From the NCBI GenBank assembly GCA_913058335.1, contig CAJXPX010000012.1, forward strand, positions 1-64,000: DNA of 64,000 bases, read 5' to 3'. Position 1 is the stretch's first letter. Each line of letters starts with the position of its first letter. Under the pieces are notes generated by a model. That model saw only the letters and a program-made list of their open reading frames with translations, was not told the origin of the DNA and did no database searches. Made by a program: the position numbers and the translations under genes. The stretch is from an uncultured Hyphomonadaceae bacterium. GTDB taxonomy: Bacteria > Pseudomonadota > Alphaproteobacteria > Caulobacterales > Maricaulaceae. Positions 53,616 through 63,627 of the stretch are shown piece after piece.

Positions 53616-54275
53616 TTGCATCGACCTCTCGTTACACTGAAACTCGCCACATCATTGGATGGTAAAATCGCTTTGGCAAACGGGCAATCCGAGTGGATCA
53701 CTGGCGAAGCCGCACGCAAAGAGGGACGAAAACTCCGGGCTCAACATGACGCCATTGCAGTCGGGTCCAATACGGCGGTCACGGATAATCCGCAACTGAC
53801 AACACGAATTTCCGGGGCGCCCGACCCGACCCGTGTGATCTTTGATAGCGGCTTACGCCTTTCATCTGATTCAAACCTCGTCCAAACCGCCAGAATCACC
53901 CCTACCTATATTGTAACGAAATCCGATGAAGGGGGAGCTGCTAAGCACTTGAAAGATTTAGGGGTGCTGTTGATTGTCTCGCCATATGATAAGGGTTTGA
54001 GCCTGCCCCATGCTTTGGACAGCCTTTTCAACCTGGGTATTCGCACACTTTTGTTGGAAGGAGGCGGAACTCTTGCTGCGAGCTTTATCCGTCAAAATTT
54101 GGTGGATAGAATAGAATGGTTTAGAGCCCCTCTTATTCTTGGTGCAGAAGGCCGCCCGGCCATCGGAGACTTGGGAATAACCCATATGAATGCGGCTTAT
54201 GATTTTGACCGCACAGAAGTAAATGAAGTCGGTAAGGATATCTGGGAACGCTATGCCTTGAAATCCCACGACTAG
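53616..54275 (+). CDS. ribD: RibD reductase domain (stand-alone)
   Basis: A 219-residue protein covering only the C-terminal reductase half of RibD (5-amino-6-ribosylaminouracil 5'-phosphate reductase): VTLKLATSLDGKIALANGQSEWI, HDAIAVGSNTAVTDNPQLTTR and LLEGGGTLAASFI. The zinc deaminase half, normally the first 145 residues, is missing and no room exists for it after nrdR. Translation probably starts at TTG 53616, with GAGGAG upstream. The deaminase step must come from another gene. Operon: ribD-ribE-ribBX-ribH-nusB-thiL. Confidence 0.88.
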   Translation: MHRPLVTLKLATSLDGKIALANGQSEWITGEAARKEGRKLRAQHDAIAVGSNTAVTDNPQLTTRISGAPDPTRVIFDSGLRLSSDSNLVQTARITPTYIVTKSDEGGAAKHLKDLGVLLIVSPYDKGLSLPHALDSLFNLGIRTLLLEGGGTLAASFIRQNLVDRIEWFRAPLILGAEGRPAIGDLGITHMNAAYDFDRTEVNEVGKDIWERYALKSHD

Positions 54276-54292
54276 TCGTCAGGTATAGATCT

Positions 54293-54928
54293 ATGTTTAC
54301 AGGAATCATTACAGACAAAGGTCGGGTCGTCTCGATTGACAGGGATCAAAGTGGGAAACGTTCTGAATGGGGCGACACCCGCATGGTTATTGACAGCGGA
54401 TATGAATGTGACTCGATTGCTATCGGCGCCTCTATTGCTCACGATGGGGCGTGTATGACCGTTGTAGAAAAAAACAAAACCGAGTCGGGCTGTCGCTACG
54501 CTTTTGATGTGTCAGATGAAAGTCTCGACAAAACCACGCTTAAGTCTTGGAAGGTGGGGCGGCTAATGAATCTGGAACGCGCTATGACTGCCGCAGATGA
54601 ACTGGGTGGGCATTTGGTTTCTGGTCATGTCGATCAAATCGGTGCGTTGATGACCCGTGAAGTTCAAGCGGGCTCTTTAAAACTAGTATTTAGCGCGCCG
54701 CCGGACTTGATGGCAATGATAGCGCCGAAAGGCTCCATCACGATTGACGGTGTTTCATTGACCGTAAATACGGCTGATAGTGCAACGTTTAGTGTAAATA
54801 TCATTCCCCACACAGCAGAGGTGACAACGCTCGGTCAATTACAGCCAGGCGACAAAGTAAATCTGGAAATAGACCTGATAGCCCGCTATGTGGCGCGTTA
54901 CTTGTCGCAAATGAAAGATAAATCGTGA
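54293..54928 (+). CDS. ribE: Riboflavin synthase, alpha subunit
   Basis: Dismutates two 6,7-dimethyl-8-ribityllumazine molecules to riboflavin. The 211-residue protein shows the two lumazine-binding barrels: MFTGIITDKGRV with GASIAHDGACMTV in the first, GGHLVSGHVDQIG and SITIDGVSLTVN in the second. It overlaps the ribBX gene by four bases. Confidence 0.95.
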   Translation: MFTGIITDKGRVVSIDRDQSGKRSEWGDTRMVIDSGYECDSIAIGASIAHDGACMTVVEKNKTESGCRYAFDVSDESLDKTTLKSWKVGRLMNLERAMTAADELGGHLVSGHVDQIGALMTREVQAGSLKLVFSAPPDLMAMIAPKGSITIDGVSLTVNTADSATFSVNIIPHTAEVTTLGQLQPGDKVNLEIDLIARYVARYLSQMKDKS

Positions 54929-56067
54929 CTGAATTGAATAGTGCTGTGGCGGAGGAGGTATATAATCTCGCGACGCCAGAAGAAATTATTGAAGATGCGC
55001 GTAATGGCCGTATGTACATTCTTGTGGATGCGGAGGACCGTGAAAACGAAGGCGATCTCATCATTCCGGCGCAGTTCGCAACGCCTGATGCCGTAAACTT
55101 TATGGCGAAATTCGGGCGTGGCCTTATATGTCTGGCGCTTGAGGAAGCCAAGGCAGATGCTCTTGGGCTTCGGAATATGAGCGCAGAAAACCAATCGCGA
55201 TTTGAGACAGCCTTTACCCAATCCATTGAGGCCCGCGAAGGAGTTACCACAGGTATCAGCGCGGGGGATCGCTCCCATACTATTCAAACGGCCATTGATC
55301 CGGACACTCGTAAAGATGATATTGTGTCCCCCGGACATATGTTTCCTATCATTGCTAGAGATGGCGGAGTTATGGTCCGTACAGGTCATACCGAGGCTTC
55401 CGTCGATATTTCCCGTATGGCTGGATTAAACCCGTCTGCTGTGATTTGCGAAATCATGAATGACGATGGGACGATGGCCCGTTTACCTGACCTAGTTGGG
55501 TTTGCTCAATTTCATGGCTTAAAGATTGGGACGATTGAAGATCTGGTGAAATACCGGATGAAGAAAGACCATTTTGTTAAGCATGTTGCCTCATCCGAAT
55601 TCACGTCCCAAAATAATGACACTTTCCAAATTCATGTTTATCGGAATTTCTTGGATGGATTGGAGCATGTTGCTTTAAGCAAAGGCGAACCTGATCCAGC
55701 CAAAGAGTCATTGGTTCGAGTTCATAAAGTCGATTTTGCAGGGGATATACTATACGAAGATAGTCCTCGGTCTGGCCTCATTTGGGACGCTATGAAGAAT
55801 TTGGCGGCTTATGAAGGTCATGGGGTTTTAGTTTTGATCCGCGAAGGGTCTATCGACAGCCTTTTGGAGCGTTTAGGCGCACATAAATCCTCTATTGATC
55901 GCAAAGAACAAAATATCCGTGAGTATGGTGTGGGTGCACAAATTTTAGTGGACCAAGGTGTGAAGAAAATGCGTTTAATTACCAACACCTCACCTAAACT
56001 TATCGGTCTTGAAGCCTATGATATTGAACTTGTCGGCATTACTCCGCTGAAAAACACTAAGGTCTGA
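54925..56067 (+). CDS. ribB: RibB with degenerate RibA-like domain (RibBX type)
   Basis: The first 215 residues are a complete 3,4-dihydroxy-2-butanone 4-phosphate synthase: DAEDRENEGDLIIPA, TGISAGDRSHTI, and GHTEASVDISRMAG. The second half (about 220-380) has the GTP cyclohydrolase II fold but lacks the zinc-binding cysteine cluster; the matching region reads AGDILYEDSPRSGLIWDAMK. This is the RibBX arrangement described for Proteobacteria, in which the RibA-like part is not a cyclohydrolase. A genuine RibA should exist elsewhere. Confidence 0.9.
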   Translation: MTELNSAVAEEVYNLATPEEIIEDARNGRMYILVDAEDRENEGDLIIPAQFATPDAVNFMAKFGRGLICLALEEAKADALGLRNMSAENQSRFETAFTQSIEAREGVTTGISAGDRSHTIQTAIDPDTRKDDIVSPGHMFPIIARDGGVMVRTGHTEASVDISRMAGLNPSAVICEIMNDDGTMARLPDLVGFAQFHGLKIGTIEDLVKYRMKKDHFVKHVASSEFTSQNNDTFQIHVYRNFLDGLEHVALSKGEPDPAKESLVRVHKVDFAGDILYEDSPRSGLIWDAMKNLAAYEGHGVLVLIREGSIDSLLERLGAHKSSIDRKEQNIREYGVGAQILVDQGVKKMRLITNTSPKLIGLEAYDIELVGITPLKNTKV

Positions 56068-56072
56068 TAAAG

Positions 56073-56507
56073 ATGAATATTCTCGTCATCGAAGCCCGCT
56101 ATTATGAAGCTATTTCCGACGCGCTTTTAGAAGGCGCTCTTTCTGTTTTACAGAAGGCAGGCGCGACTGTCACAAAACTGACCGTTCCCGGAGCGCTCGA
56201 AATTCCTCATGCTATCTCTTATGCGGAAGCGGGTCCGCAAAGTTTTGATGGATATGTTGCGTTAGGCTGCGTTATTCGAGGGGAAACCACCCATTATGAT
56301 TATGTGTGTCAAGAATCTGCCCGCGCCCTAATGGATTTAGCTGTCGATCAGGCATTAGTGGTAGGGAATGGTATTATTACGGTCGAAAACGAGGATCAGG
56401 CTTGGGCTCGCGCAAAATCGAATCAAAAGGATAAAGGCGGGTTTGCAGCCAATGCCGTCCTCGAAATGATCCGAATTAGGACTGCTCTATCGGAGCCAGC
56501 AGAATAA
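56073..56507 (+). CDS. ribH: 6,7-Dimethyl-8-ribityllumazine synthase
   Basis: Condenses the RibB and RibD/PYRP-derived products to lumazine. The 144-residue protein has VIEARYYEAISDALLEGA, VPGALEIPHAI and GCVIRGETTHYDYVCQE with the catalytic His. It overlaps nusB by one base, the usual ribH-nusB pairing. Confidence 0.96.
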   Translation: MNILVIEARYYEAISDALLEGALSVLQKAGATVTKLTVPGALEIPHAISYAEAGPQSFDGYVALGCVIRGETTHYDYVCQESARALMDLAVDQALVVGNGIITVENEDQAWARAKSNQKDKGGFAANAVLEMIRIRTALSEPAE

Positions 56508-56992
56508 TGTCTGGCGCAAACCCTAAACACCGCCGCGCCGCCCGTATCGCAATCGTTCAGGCTTTATACCAAATGGATGTCGCCAATGCGCCGTCTAAAG
56601 CCGTTGTACGAGAATTTCAAAATCACCGATTCGGCTATAATGATGAACCCGGTATGGTTCAGGTAGATGAGCCTTTCTTTGAAGAAATAATCGAAGGCGT
56701 TGTCGTCTCCCAAGAAGCGATTGACAAAAAAGTGAGCTCACTCTTGCCGGAGAAATGGCCCCTTCGCCGTTTAGATTTAACATTACGAAGTCTTTTGCGG
56801 GCGGCAGCTTATGAAATGATTCGACGCCCCGATATTCCCGCGCTTGTGATTATAAATGAATATGTGTCGATTGCGTCTGACTTCTTCGATGGTAAGGAGC
56901 CCGGCATGGTCAACGGAATTTTGGATAAAATCGGCAAAGATGTTCGAGCTGCTGAATTCGGACTCGTTGGCGAGTCAGCGAAAGAAATCTGA
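56507..56992 (+). CDS. nusB: Transcription antitermination factor NusB
   Basis: A 161-residue all-helical RNA-binding protein that, with NusE, binds boxA of rRNA transcripts. Pattern: HRRAARIAIVQALYQMDVA, LRSLLRAAAYEM, and VIINEYVSIASDFFDGKEPGMVNGILDKI divided at about residues 115-145. thiL begins two bases after it, so the rib-nusB-thiL run is an operon. Confidence 0.95.
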   Translation: MSGANPKHRRAARIAIVQALYQMDVANAPSKAVVREFQNHRFGYNDEPGMVQVDEPFFEEIIEGVVVSQEAIDKKVSSLLPEKWPLRRLDLTLRSLLRAAAYEMIRRPDIPALVIINEYVSIASDFFDGKEPGMVNGILDKIGKDVRAAEFGLVGESAKEI

Positions 56993-56994
56993 GT

Positions 56995-57990
56995 TTGGAC
57001 GAGTTCGACTGGATTCAAACTTATTTAGCCCCTCTTGCCGGGCCGGAAGGACTACAGCTCCTTGATGATGCCGCGCTATATACGCCAAGGGGTGATCAGG
57101 ATTTAATTCTGACGCAAGACAGCCTGATCGAGGGCATTCATTTTTTCAAAGGTGAATATGGCGCTGGCACGGCAAATCGGCTGATGACCGTAAATCTATC
57201 TGACCTTGCCGCAAAAGGCGCTCGGCCCGTGGGGTATCTCTTATCAGTGGCTTGGCCGAAACATTTAAAATCGGCTGATCTTCAAGGATGGATGCAGGCG
57301 TTTTCAAAAGGGTTGAAAACGGAGCAGGAGAGGTTTGGGTTTTCGTTATTTGGAGGGGATACAGTGAAAACTGATGGCCCCATGTCGATCAGCGCCACTT
57401 TTATCGGCGTAGTTCCCAGCGGGACAGCTGTTTTGCGTTCCGGCGCTCAGGACGGGGATGACATCTGGGTGACGGGGACGATTGGAGATGCCTATTTGGG
57501 GCTTCGATTAGCGCAAGACACATCGTCGATTCTTAAACATAACCCCACGCCTGAAGATCTTTGGGTCTGGGAAGAAGCGTTCCGCCACCCTATACCGAAA
57601 CTAATATTTCGTAAAACTCTTCGTCGTTATGCCACAGCTTGTGCGGATATTTCTGATGGCCTGCTGTCTGAGGCAGGGCATATTGCTAAAGCCAGTCGTA
57701 AATCACTTATTGTGAGATTAGACGATATTCCGATAAGCAGCGCTTCGATGAAGTGGTGCGTTGGAAAAGACAACAAGGCAAAAAGAGTGGAATTGGCAAC
57801 AGCTGGGGATGATTACGAACTTTTATTTACAGCCAGACCGAAAAACGCTGACCACATCCAGATAGGCGCAGCGAAATTGAATTTGGCTGTCACGAGAGTC
57901 GGCAAGGTTACTGAAGGGCAGGGTGTAAAATGCCTTGGTTCGGACGGAAAAGCTTTAATCCTTGAAAAATTAGGATATTCCCACAATTAG
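56995..57990 (+). CDS. thiL: Thiamine-monophosphate kinase
   Basis: Phosphorylates thiamine monophosphate to thiamine diphosphate. The 331-residue AIRS-family protein shows LLDDAALYTPRGDQDLILTQD, the MTVNLSDLAAKGARPVGYLLS region, FGGDTVKTDGPMSISATFIG and CADISDGLLSEAGHIAKAS. It appears to start with TTG at 56995, two bases after the nusB stop, and converges on bamE. Confidence 0.93.
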   Translation: MDEFDWIQTYLAPLAGPEGLQLLDDAALYTPRGDQDLILTQDSLIEGIHFFKGEYGAGTANRLMTVNLSDLAAKGARPVGYLLSVAWPKHLKSADLQGWMQAFSKGLKTEQERFGFSLFGGDTVKTDGPMSISATFIGVVPSGTAVLRSGAQDGDDIWVTGTIGDAYLGLRLAQDTSSILKHNPTPEDLWVWEEAFRHPIPKLIFRKTLRRYATACADISDGLLSEAGHIAKASRKSLIVRLDDIPISSASMKWCVGKDNKAKRVELATAGDDYELLFTARPKNADHIQIGAAKLNLAVTRVGKVTEGQGVKCLGSDGKALILEKLGYSHN

Positions 57991-58010
57991 AAATTAAAGC
58001 GGAAGAAGGC

Positions 58011-58517
58011 TTAGCGACTTCCGCCAGGCCCGCCCGGTCCACCCGGAACATCTTGATTGCCGCCGAGACGGTCCGTCGGAATGCGGCCAATTGTTCCAAA
58101 GATCTGCTCAAGAACGGAAAGCTCACGTCCACGCGTCGGCGTTTTCCGGCTGACGTAATCGACATATTGTCCGTCTTCAATTCCGTATTCCGCAACCTGG
58201 GTTACTTGCCCATCAAGGTCAAACGTAATGGCGGTAATGCTTCGTTCTTCGATTTTGGGACGCAGATAAGCGTAACGTTGGCGTACGCTATTCATATAAA
58301 ACCAGATGTCCTCATCCAGATCCTCATCAAAGGTGCTTTTGATGGACGGGTTTCCCAAACGGGCCAGAACACTCGCTTTGGTATCTGACTCAGGATTAAC
58401 TGCCTGTGGCTTTGCTTCGGTCGGGACATAGCCATGAGTCCGCAAAATCGGGTTGCAAGCACTGAGTGAGAGCATCAAAGCTCCGAAACATGCTGTTTTA
58501 ATAAGATGAGAGGTCAT
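58011..58517 (-). CDS. bamE: BamE/SmpA outer-membrane assembly lipoprotein
   Basis: A 168-residue lipoprotein of the BAM complex that helps insert outer-membrane proteins. A signal with the lipobox LSLSACN, then the SmpA/OmlA fold: SDTKASVLARLGNPSIKSTFDEDIW-like region and AITFDLDGQVTQVAEYG. The C-terminus is Gly/Pro-rich (GGPGGPGGSR). Transcribed towards thiL, with 20 bases between the stops. Confidence 0.9.
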   Translation of the reverse strand: MTSHLIKTACFGALMLSLSACNPILRTHGYVPTEAKPQAVNPESDTKASVLARLGNPSIKSTFDEDLDEDIWFYMNSVRQRYAYLRPKIEERSITAITFDLDGQVTQVAEYGIEDGQYVDYVSRKTPTRGRELSVLEQIFGTIGRIPTDRLGGNQDVPGGPGGPGGSR

Positions 58518-58611
58518 ATCGCCACTTTTACTTCTGTCTGAACACGCTAAGACCTAACCAAAGCGCTGCCCACTGGCAAGACAGATACTGTGTTAAACAA
58601 AGGTTAGATTT

Positions 58612-59145
58612 ATGGGGTTTATGACTCGGCTATTCGGACGCAATGATACGGTGAAACGCGATGCCAGTCTCATTTATACTAAACTGATGCAGCAATCCCG
58701 CAATCCTCATTTTTATGGCAAGGGCAGATTTCCTGACAGTTATGACGGGCGAATTGATGTTCTTACCCTTCATATGACTGTTGTTTTAGAGGCACTAAGG
58801 TCTTTTGATGAACAAGGGCAACGCCTTTCACAAGCTCTGTTCGACCAGATGAAGGATGATTTTGAAATTGCTCTAAGGGAAGAAGGTATTTCCGATACGG
58901 GTGTCGCTAAGCGCATCAAGCCTATGATTCGCCTTTTTTATACACGCGTGAAAGACTATACCGAAGCCTTACCAAATGAAGGCATTAGATCGGTTGCCGC
59001 TTCGCCCTATCATGGTACGGACGGTGAATTGGCTAATGAGTTCTTAAATCAACTCCAAACTTATAGCGTTTCGTTCCGTCAATCGCTTTCAGAAAAATCA
59101 CTCGGAGAAATCGCTTCTGCAAGGTTTGTTTTTCCGCCGCTTTAA
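58612..59145 (+). CDS. Ubiquinol-cytochrome c chaperone family protein (CBP3-like)
   Basis: A 177-residue helical protein of the CBP3/UPF0174 family, which assists cytochrome bc1 assembly in mitochondria. Visible features include IYTKLMQQSRNPHFYGKGR, SYDGRIDVLTLHMTVVLEALR and AKRIKPMIRLFYTRVKDYTEAL. It sits divergent from bamE and upstream of plsX, the common order in Alphaproteobacteria (where rpmF/DUF177 may intervene but does not here). Its exact client is unknown. Confidence 0.88.
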   Translation: MGFMTRLFGRNDTVKRDASLIYTKLMQQSRNPHFYGKGRFPDSYDGRIDVLTLHMTVVLEALRSFDEQGQRLSQALFDQMKDDFEIALREEGISDTGVAKRIKPMIRLFYTRVKDYTEALPNEGIRSVAASPYHGTDGELANEFLNQLQTYSVSFRQSLSEKSLGEIASARFVFPPL

Positions 59146-59227
59146 GTCCATCAAAGGGATTTCGGATTAATAATTAGGCATGAGGCCTTGGCTTGGCTAT
59201 AGCGGAACGAGAGAGTAAAGGGACTTT

Positions 59228-60280
59228 ATGCTAGACGGTCTGATAGTTTCAATTGATGCCATGGGTGGCGATGATGCCCCTGAAATCGTTATCGAGGGCA
59301 TTGAATATTTTTTAAAACATGGAGGCAAAGGTCGCCGCGCGCGTTTCCTCCTGCATGGGGACCAACCGCGTCTGGATAAACTCCTTAAAAAAAATCCGCT
59401 GACCCGCGAACGCTCGGAAGTTTGCCATAGTCCGACCGAAATATCGATGGATGAAAAACCTTCTCAAGCTCTGCGTAAGGGTAAAGGCACAAGCATGTGG
59501 AATGCAATTTTGGCCGTTAAAGAAGGTCGGGCGAACACAGTTCTTTCGGCTGGAAATACCGGCGCTCTTATGGCTATGTCCATGCTTCAATTACGGCGAA
59601 TGCACGGAATTCAACGACCCGCTCTCGCCGCAAATTGGCCAAGGCCAGAAGGTATCAGCGTTGTTTTAGACGTTGGCGCAAATGTTGAGGCTACGGCGTC
59701 TCAACTAGCTGAGTTTGCAGTCTTAGGTGATGCGTTTTATCGGGCGCTATTTAAGAAAGAACAGCCGTCAATAGGTTTGCTGAATGTCGGGACCGAAGAC
59801 CAAAAAGGTCATGCCGTCATCAAAGCTGCCCATGAAAGGTTAGCAGAAAGCGATATTGGCCTGAATTACAAAGGTTATGTTGAAGGAAACGATATTTCAT
59901 TTGGCAATACAGACGTGGTCGTTACAGACGGATTTACTGGGAACGTGGCTTTAAAGACGGCGGAAGGAACCGCAAAGTTAATTGGGAAGCTCTTCAATGA
60001 AGCCCTTCAAGGAAATCCTTGGTCAAAATTTACAACGATGTTGAACAGCGTGGCGTTGATTAAGCTTAAAAAACAAATTGACCCAAGAAGTGTGAATGGG
60101 GGCGTTTTCTTAGGGCTGAACGGCATCGTCATAAAAAGCCATGGCGGAACCGATAAGATTGGATATTCCAATGCGTTAAATGTTGCCATTGGCCTAGCGG
60201 GAAGTAATTTCCTTGAAGAGATTGAAAGAGAGGTTGAACGCCTCCACGATGAAGACGATAATATTGGATTTATTAAATAA
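59228..60280 (+). CDS. plsX: Phosphate acyltransferase PlsX
   Basis: Makes acyl-phosphate from acyl-ACP for phospholipid synthesis. The 350-residue protein has the family start [12 protein letters not shown], then [34 protein letters not shown], and [19 protein letters not shown]. Its stop overlaps the fabH start by one base. A good GGGAC-type leader precedes the ATG. Confidence 0.95.
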   Translation: MLDGLIVSIDAMGGDDAPEIVIEGIEYFLKHGGKGRRARFLLHGDQPRLDKLLKKNPLTRERSEVCHSPTEISMDEKPSQALRKGKGTSMWNAILAVKEGRANTVLSAGNTGALMAMSMLQLRRMHGIQRPALAANWPRPEGISVVLDVGANVEATASQLAEFAVLGDAFYRALFKKEQPSIGLLNVGTEDQKGHAVIKAAHERLAESDIGLNYKGYVEGNDISFGNTDVVVTDGFTGNVALKTAEGTAKLIGKLFNEALQGNPWSKFTTMLNSVALIKLKKQIDPRSVNGGVFLGLNGIVIKSHGGTDKIGYSNALNVAIGLAGSNFLEEIEREVERLHDEDDNIGFIK

Positions 60281-61239
60281 TGCGGCGAGCAGTTTTAAAG
60301 GGAATTGGGGGGTATCTCCCAAAGCATATTCTCAAAAATGAGGATTTGGATGACTCACTAGAAACAAGCGATGAGTGGATAAGAGAGCGGACAGGTATTC
60401 ATCAACGACACATTGCGGCCGAAGGGGAGACGACATCTGATTTGGGATATGAGGCAGCTATTAGAGCGCTTGATGATGCCGGAATGACGGCCGATGATTT
60501 GGATTTGATTGTCGTGGCAACTTCGACGCCAGACTATACCTTTCCTTCAACGGCGACGCTTATTCAGGAACGACTGGGTATGACCCACGGGGCCGCCTTT
60601 GATCTTCAAGCCGTTTGTAGCGGGTTTCTCTACGGGGTAAGCGTCGTTGATTCTATGATTAGGTCCGGCGCCGCAAATAATGTCTTGCTGATTGGCGCCG
60701 AAACATTTTCTCGAATACTGGATTGGGAAGACCGTTCTACCTGTGTTTTATTCGGCGACGGCGCAGGGGCAATGATTTTCAATGGCGAGGAAAGCGAGGA
60801 TAAAGGCATTCTCCATCACTTCATCAGATCAGATGGCAGGTACCGTGAGATGCTTTATGTGGATGGCGGGCCGTCAAAGACTCAAACAGTTGGCAAACTC
60901 CGCATGATGGGGAATCAGGTTTTCAAACATGCCGTTACGGAAATCTCTGATGCGATGAAATCCTGCGCAGAAAAAGCGGGCGTGCCAATATCAGAGATTG
61001 ACTGGTTCGTGCCGCATCAGGCCAATCAGCGCATTTTAAACGGAGTCGCAAAAAGGCTGAAAATTGAACCGTCTCAAGTTATCTCGACCGTTGCTCTCCA
61101 TGCAAACACCTCCGCTGCCTCTGTCCCCTTGGCAATGCTTAGCGCTGTAGAGGATGGGCGTATAAAACCCGGTGATTTGGTGATGCTGGAGGCTTTTGGG
61201 GGCGGATTTACTTGGGGCGCCGCCCTATTACGGTATTGA
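60280..61239 (+). CDS. fabH: Beta-ketoacyl-ACP synthase III
   Basis: Starts fatty acid chains by condensing acetyl-CoA with malonyl-ACP. The 319-residue protein has the Cys-His-Asn triad: [24 protein letters not shown] and [13 protein letters not shown], plus the [15 protein letters not shown] start and the [10 protein letters not shown] end. plsX-fabH-ihfA is the classic alphaproteobacterial order. Confidence 0.96.
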   Translation: MRRAVLKGIGGYLPKHILKNEDLDDSLETSDEWIRERTGIHQRHIAAEGETTSDLGYEAAIRALDDAGMTADDLDLIVVATSTPDYTFPSTATLIQERLGMTHGAAFDLQAVCSGFLYGVSVVDSMIRSGAANNVLLIGAETFSRILDWEDRSTCVLFGDGAGAMIFNGEESEDKGILHHFIRSDGRYREMLYVDGGPSKTQTVGKLRMMGNQVFKHAVTEISDAMKSCAEKAGVPISEIDWFVPHQANQRILNGVAKRLKIEPSQVISTVALHANTSAASVPLAMLSAVEDGRIKPGDLVMLEAFGGGFTWGAALLRY

Positions 61240-61339
61240 ACGACTTTAAATTTACTAAAAAGCAAGCTAAGTCGGAGCTAAATCTAGTCTTTTTAATATT
61301 TCGCTTGCACCGCGCTAGGCAGATTTGCTTTAAGGGGAC

Positions 61340-61663
61340 ATGGTTATGGAGATCCAAAATCCTGGAACAGTCACGCGGGCCGATTTGGCGGAAGCGGTCT
61401 ATCGCGAGATAGGTCTGTCGCGTTCCGAAAGCGCTGAACTTGTTGAATCTGTTATCGATTATATCTGCGACTCTTTACTTAAGGGCGAGCATGTCAAATT
61501 GGCCGGATTCGGGACATTTTCCCTTCGCGACAAAAAAGAGCGCATTGGCCGAAACCCTAAAACAGGCGAAGAAGTGCCTATTACCTCCCGCCGCGTTTTG
61601 GTTTTTAAGCCATCTCAGGTTTTGCGGGAACGAGTCGATTCGTCTTTGACCCCTAAAAAGTGA
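61340..61663 (+). CDS. ihfA: Integration host factor subunit alpha
   Basis: DNA-bending protein that pairs with IHF beta. The 107-residue protein shows [25 protein letters not shown] and the DNA-arm region [26 protein letters not shown]. The start could be the ATG at 61340 or the one two codons later. It lies 100 bases after fabH and 38 bases before the MerR gene. Confidence 0.94.
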   Translation: MVMEIQNPGTVTRADLAEAVYREIGLSRSESAELVESVIDYICDSLLKGEHVKLAGFGTFSLRDKKERIGRNPKTGEEVPITSRRVLVFKPSQVLRERVDSSLTPKK

Positions 61664-61701
61664 TACACTGAATCACACAGCAATTGATTCGGTCAAAAGT
61701 G

Positions 61702-62319
61702 ATGCAAGCCAAAACGACCCAAGCAAAAACAACAAGAGCCTTCAGAACCATAAGTGAGGCTGGGGAAGAGCTTGACCTTCAACCCCATGTGTTACGTTTT
61801 TGGGAATCTAAATTTTCTCAGATTAAGCCGATTAAGCGAGGAGGGGGGCGTCGATTTTACCGACCTGAAGATATTGAATTTCTGCGCGGTATTAAAATTC
61901 TCCTGCATGATGAAGGTCATCCTATCAAAGACGTTCAAAAGCTAATCCGGCTCAAGGGCCCCGGTAGGGTTCTGGAGCTAGGTAAGTCTATGCAAAAGGC
62001 CTCACGAGAGCGTAAGGTCGAAGAAACAGTTCTTGTTCCAGAACGGATACAAAAAGTTTCCCAAAGTGAACAGATCTCGTCAAATTATACTGAGCCTGCT
62101 GAACGTGTTCAGCCCAAGCTAACTCCACAACCAACGGAAGAGTTCGTTGCTTCCCACAATGTACCGGATACAACACCAAAAGTAGTGGCTTCTGCACCGC
62201 AGCCTCCGACTTTGTCCGACGGTGAAATTGCACAGCGTCGTCAGGACTTTGAAGAGGCTTTAGAGCGTTTGCAATCTTTAAAATCCCGTTGGGCACCGTT
62301 TCTAGAAACCGCGAACTGA
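61702..62319 (+). CDS. MerR-family transcriptional regulator
   Basis: About 205 residues. The N-terminus is a MerR winged helix: [22 protein letters not shown] and [18 protein letters not shown]. The rest is a long, polar, probably disordered linker followed by a helical end ([24 protein letters not shown]). It regularly follows ihfA in Alphaproteobacteria, often annotated only as MerR family; the effector is unknown. A TTG six codons earlier is an alternative start, but the ATG at 61702 fits better. Confidence 0.88.
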   Translation: MQAKTTQAKTTRAFRTISEAGEELDLQPHVLRFWESKFSQIKPIKRGGGRRFYRPEDIEFLRGIKILLHDEGHPIKDVQKLIRLKGPGRVLELGKSMQKASRERKVEETVLVPERIQKVSQSEQISSNYTEPAERVQPKLTPQPTEEFVASHNVPDTTPKVVASAPQPPTLSDGEIAQRRQDFEEALERLQSLKSRWAPFLETAN

Positions 62320-62380
62320 CTGGCATTCGGTTATTGCCATAAGGCATCTCACGGACTATAGGCCGCCCCATCAAAGATGT

Positions 62381-62457
62381 CGGAGTATAGCGCAGTCCGG
62401 TAGCGCACTAAGCTGGGGGCTTAGGGGTCGCAGGTTCGAATCCTGCTACTCCGACCA
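62381..62457 (+). tRNA. tRNA-Pro (GGG)
   Basis: Full cloverleaf: acceptor CGGAGTA/TACTCCG, D stem GCGC/GCGC, anticodon stem CTAAG/CTTAG with loop CTGGGGG (anticodon GGG), T stem GCAGG/CCTGC around TTCGAAT, and encoded ACCA. It lies 61 bases after the MerR gene, a common alphaproteobacterial position. No element is inserted at its 3' end. Confidence 0.97.
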
Positions 62458-62518
62458 TTTTTGAGTTGGCAAAATATCTGTGAAAATGTCGCAGAGCAAT
62501 CCTGTCAGGGCGGTTTAT

Positions 62519-63565
62519 ATGTCCCGCATGTCCTTAAAAACTCAGCATCGATCTATTGCGATCTGGCTCTTTGTTATGATTTTGCTAGTGGCGGCTATTA
62601 TTGTTATTGGTGGCACTACGCGCCTTACAAATTCAGGGCTTTCCATTACAGAATGGGCTCCGATACGCGGAGTACTACCCCCTCTATCTGACTCCCAATG
62701 GGTCGCGGAGTTTGAAAAATATAAAAAAATTCCTGAATTTATGGCTGAACATCCCGGTATGGATTTGGCGGGGTTTAAATTTATTTATTTCTGGGAGTGG
62801 ACCCATAGACAGATTGGCCGTCTGATCGGACTGGTCTACGCTCTCCCGTTCTTTTTCTTCCTCCTGAGAGGGAAATTGCCTAGAGGATCCCTCTTAGGAT
62901 ACGTTTCCGTTCTCTTGCTAATCGGATTGCAGGGCGCAATCGGATGGTGGATGGTTCATAGTGGACTGCAAGAGGGCATGGTTTCAGTGAGTCAGTATCG
63001 ATTGGCGATCCATTTGGGGATGGCTTTTCTTATACTCGGTGTTCTTTTCTGGTTATTTAGAGATCAAATTGAGACCCCTCGCTCCTCTTTAACTTTCACA
63101 GGCCGCACTTCGTTTTTTACGCCTTTAGCTGCTCTCACGGTGGCGCTAATCTATATCCAGGTTTTGGCCGGAGCTTTTGTAGCGGGGACACAATCCGGCA
63201 AAACCTATAACACTTGGCCGTTAATGGATGGGGAGTTTGTTCCTGACGGGTATGGAATGATGTCCCCGTTTTGGCGTAATATATTTGAGAACGCCGCCGC
63301 TATTCAGTTTAACCATCGAACGCTTGCTTACATCATTTTAGTAACCGCCATCTGCCTCTGGATTTCTGCCCTCCGTCAAAAAGCCCGTATGGGGGCCCTG
63401 ATTACGTTTACTGCGGTGTTAGTGTGGCAGATATGTCTAGGAATTTGGACTTTATTAGCGGCTGCCCCTTTGAATCTATCGCTCTTGCATCAATTCAGCT
63501 CAGTCTTAGTCTTTCTTTCTGCCATGTGGGTCTGGAGAAATAGTAGAAAAGTTACGGTATTATAA
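62519..63565 (+). CDS. ctaA: Heme A synthase (Cox15/CtaA)
   Basis: Inner-membrane enzyme converting heme O to heme A for cytochrome aa3 oxidase. About 348 residues and eight membrane helices. Conserved Cox15 features: GGTTRLTNSGLSITEW near the N-terminus, FWEWTHRQIGRLIG, VHSGLQEGMVSVSQYRLAIHL, QVLAGAFVAGTQSGKTYNTWP, QFNHRTLAY and LLHQFSSVLVF. The start is uncertain (ATG at 62486 or 62528 also possible); I chose 62519 with AGGG upstream. Confidence 0.93.
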   Translation: MSRMSLKTQHRSIAIWLFVMILLVAAIIVIGGTTRLTNSGLSITEWAPIRGVLPPLSDSQWVAEFEKYKKIPEFMAEHPGMDLAGFKFIYFWEWTHRQIGRLIGLVYALPFFFFLLRGKLPRGSLLGYVSVLLLIGLQGAIGWWMVHSGLQEGMVSVSQYRLAIHLGMAFLILGVLFWLFRDQIETPRSSLTFTGRTSFFTPLAALTVALIYIQVLAGAFVAGTQSGKTYNTWPLMDGEFVPDGYGMMSPFWRNIFENAAAIQFNHRTLAYIILVTAICLWISALRQKARMGALITFTAVLVWQICLGIWTLLAAAPLNLSLLHQFSSVLVFLSAMWVWRNSRKVTVL

Positions 63566-63627
63566 TACCTCTTTTTTATCTTGCTGATTTTATTTGTTTT
63601 TTTAATAAAGGTCTGTGAATTCTCTTG

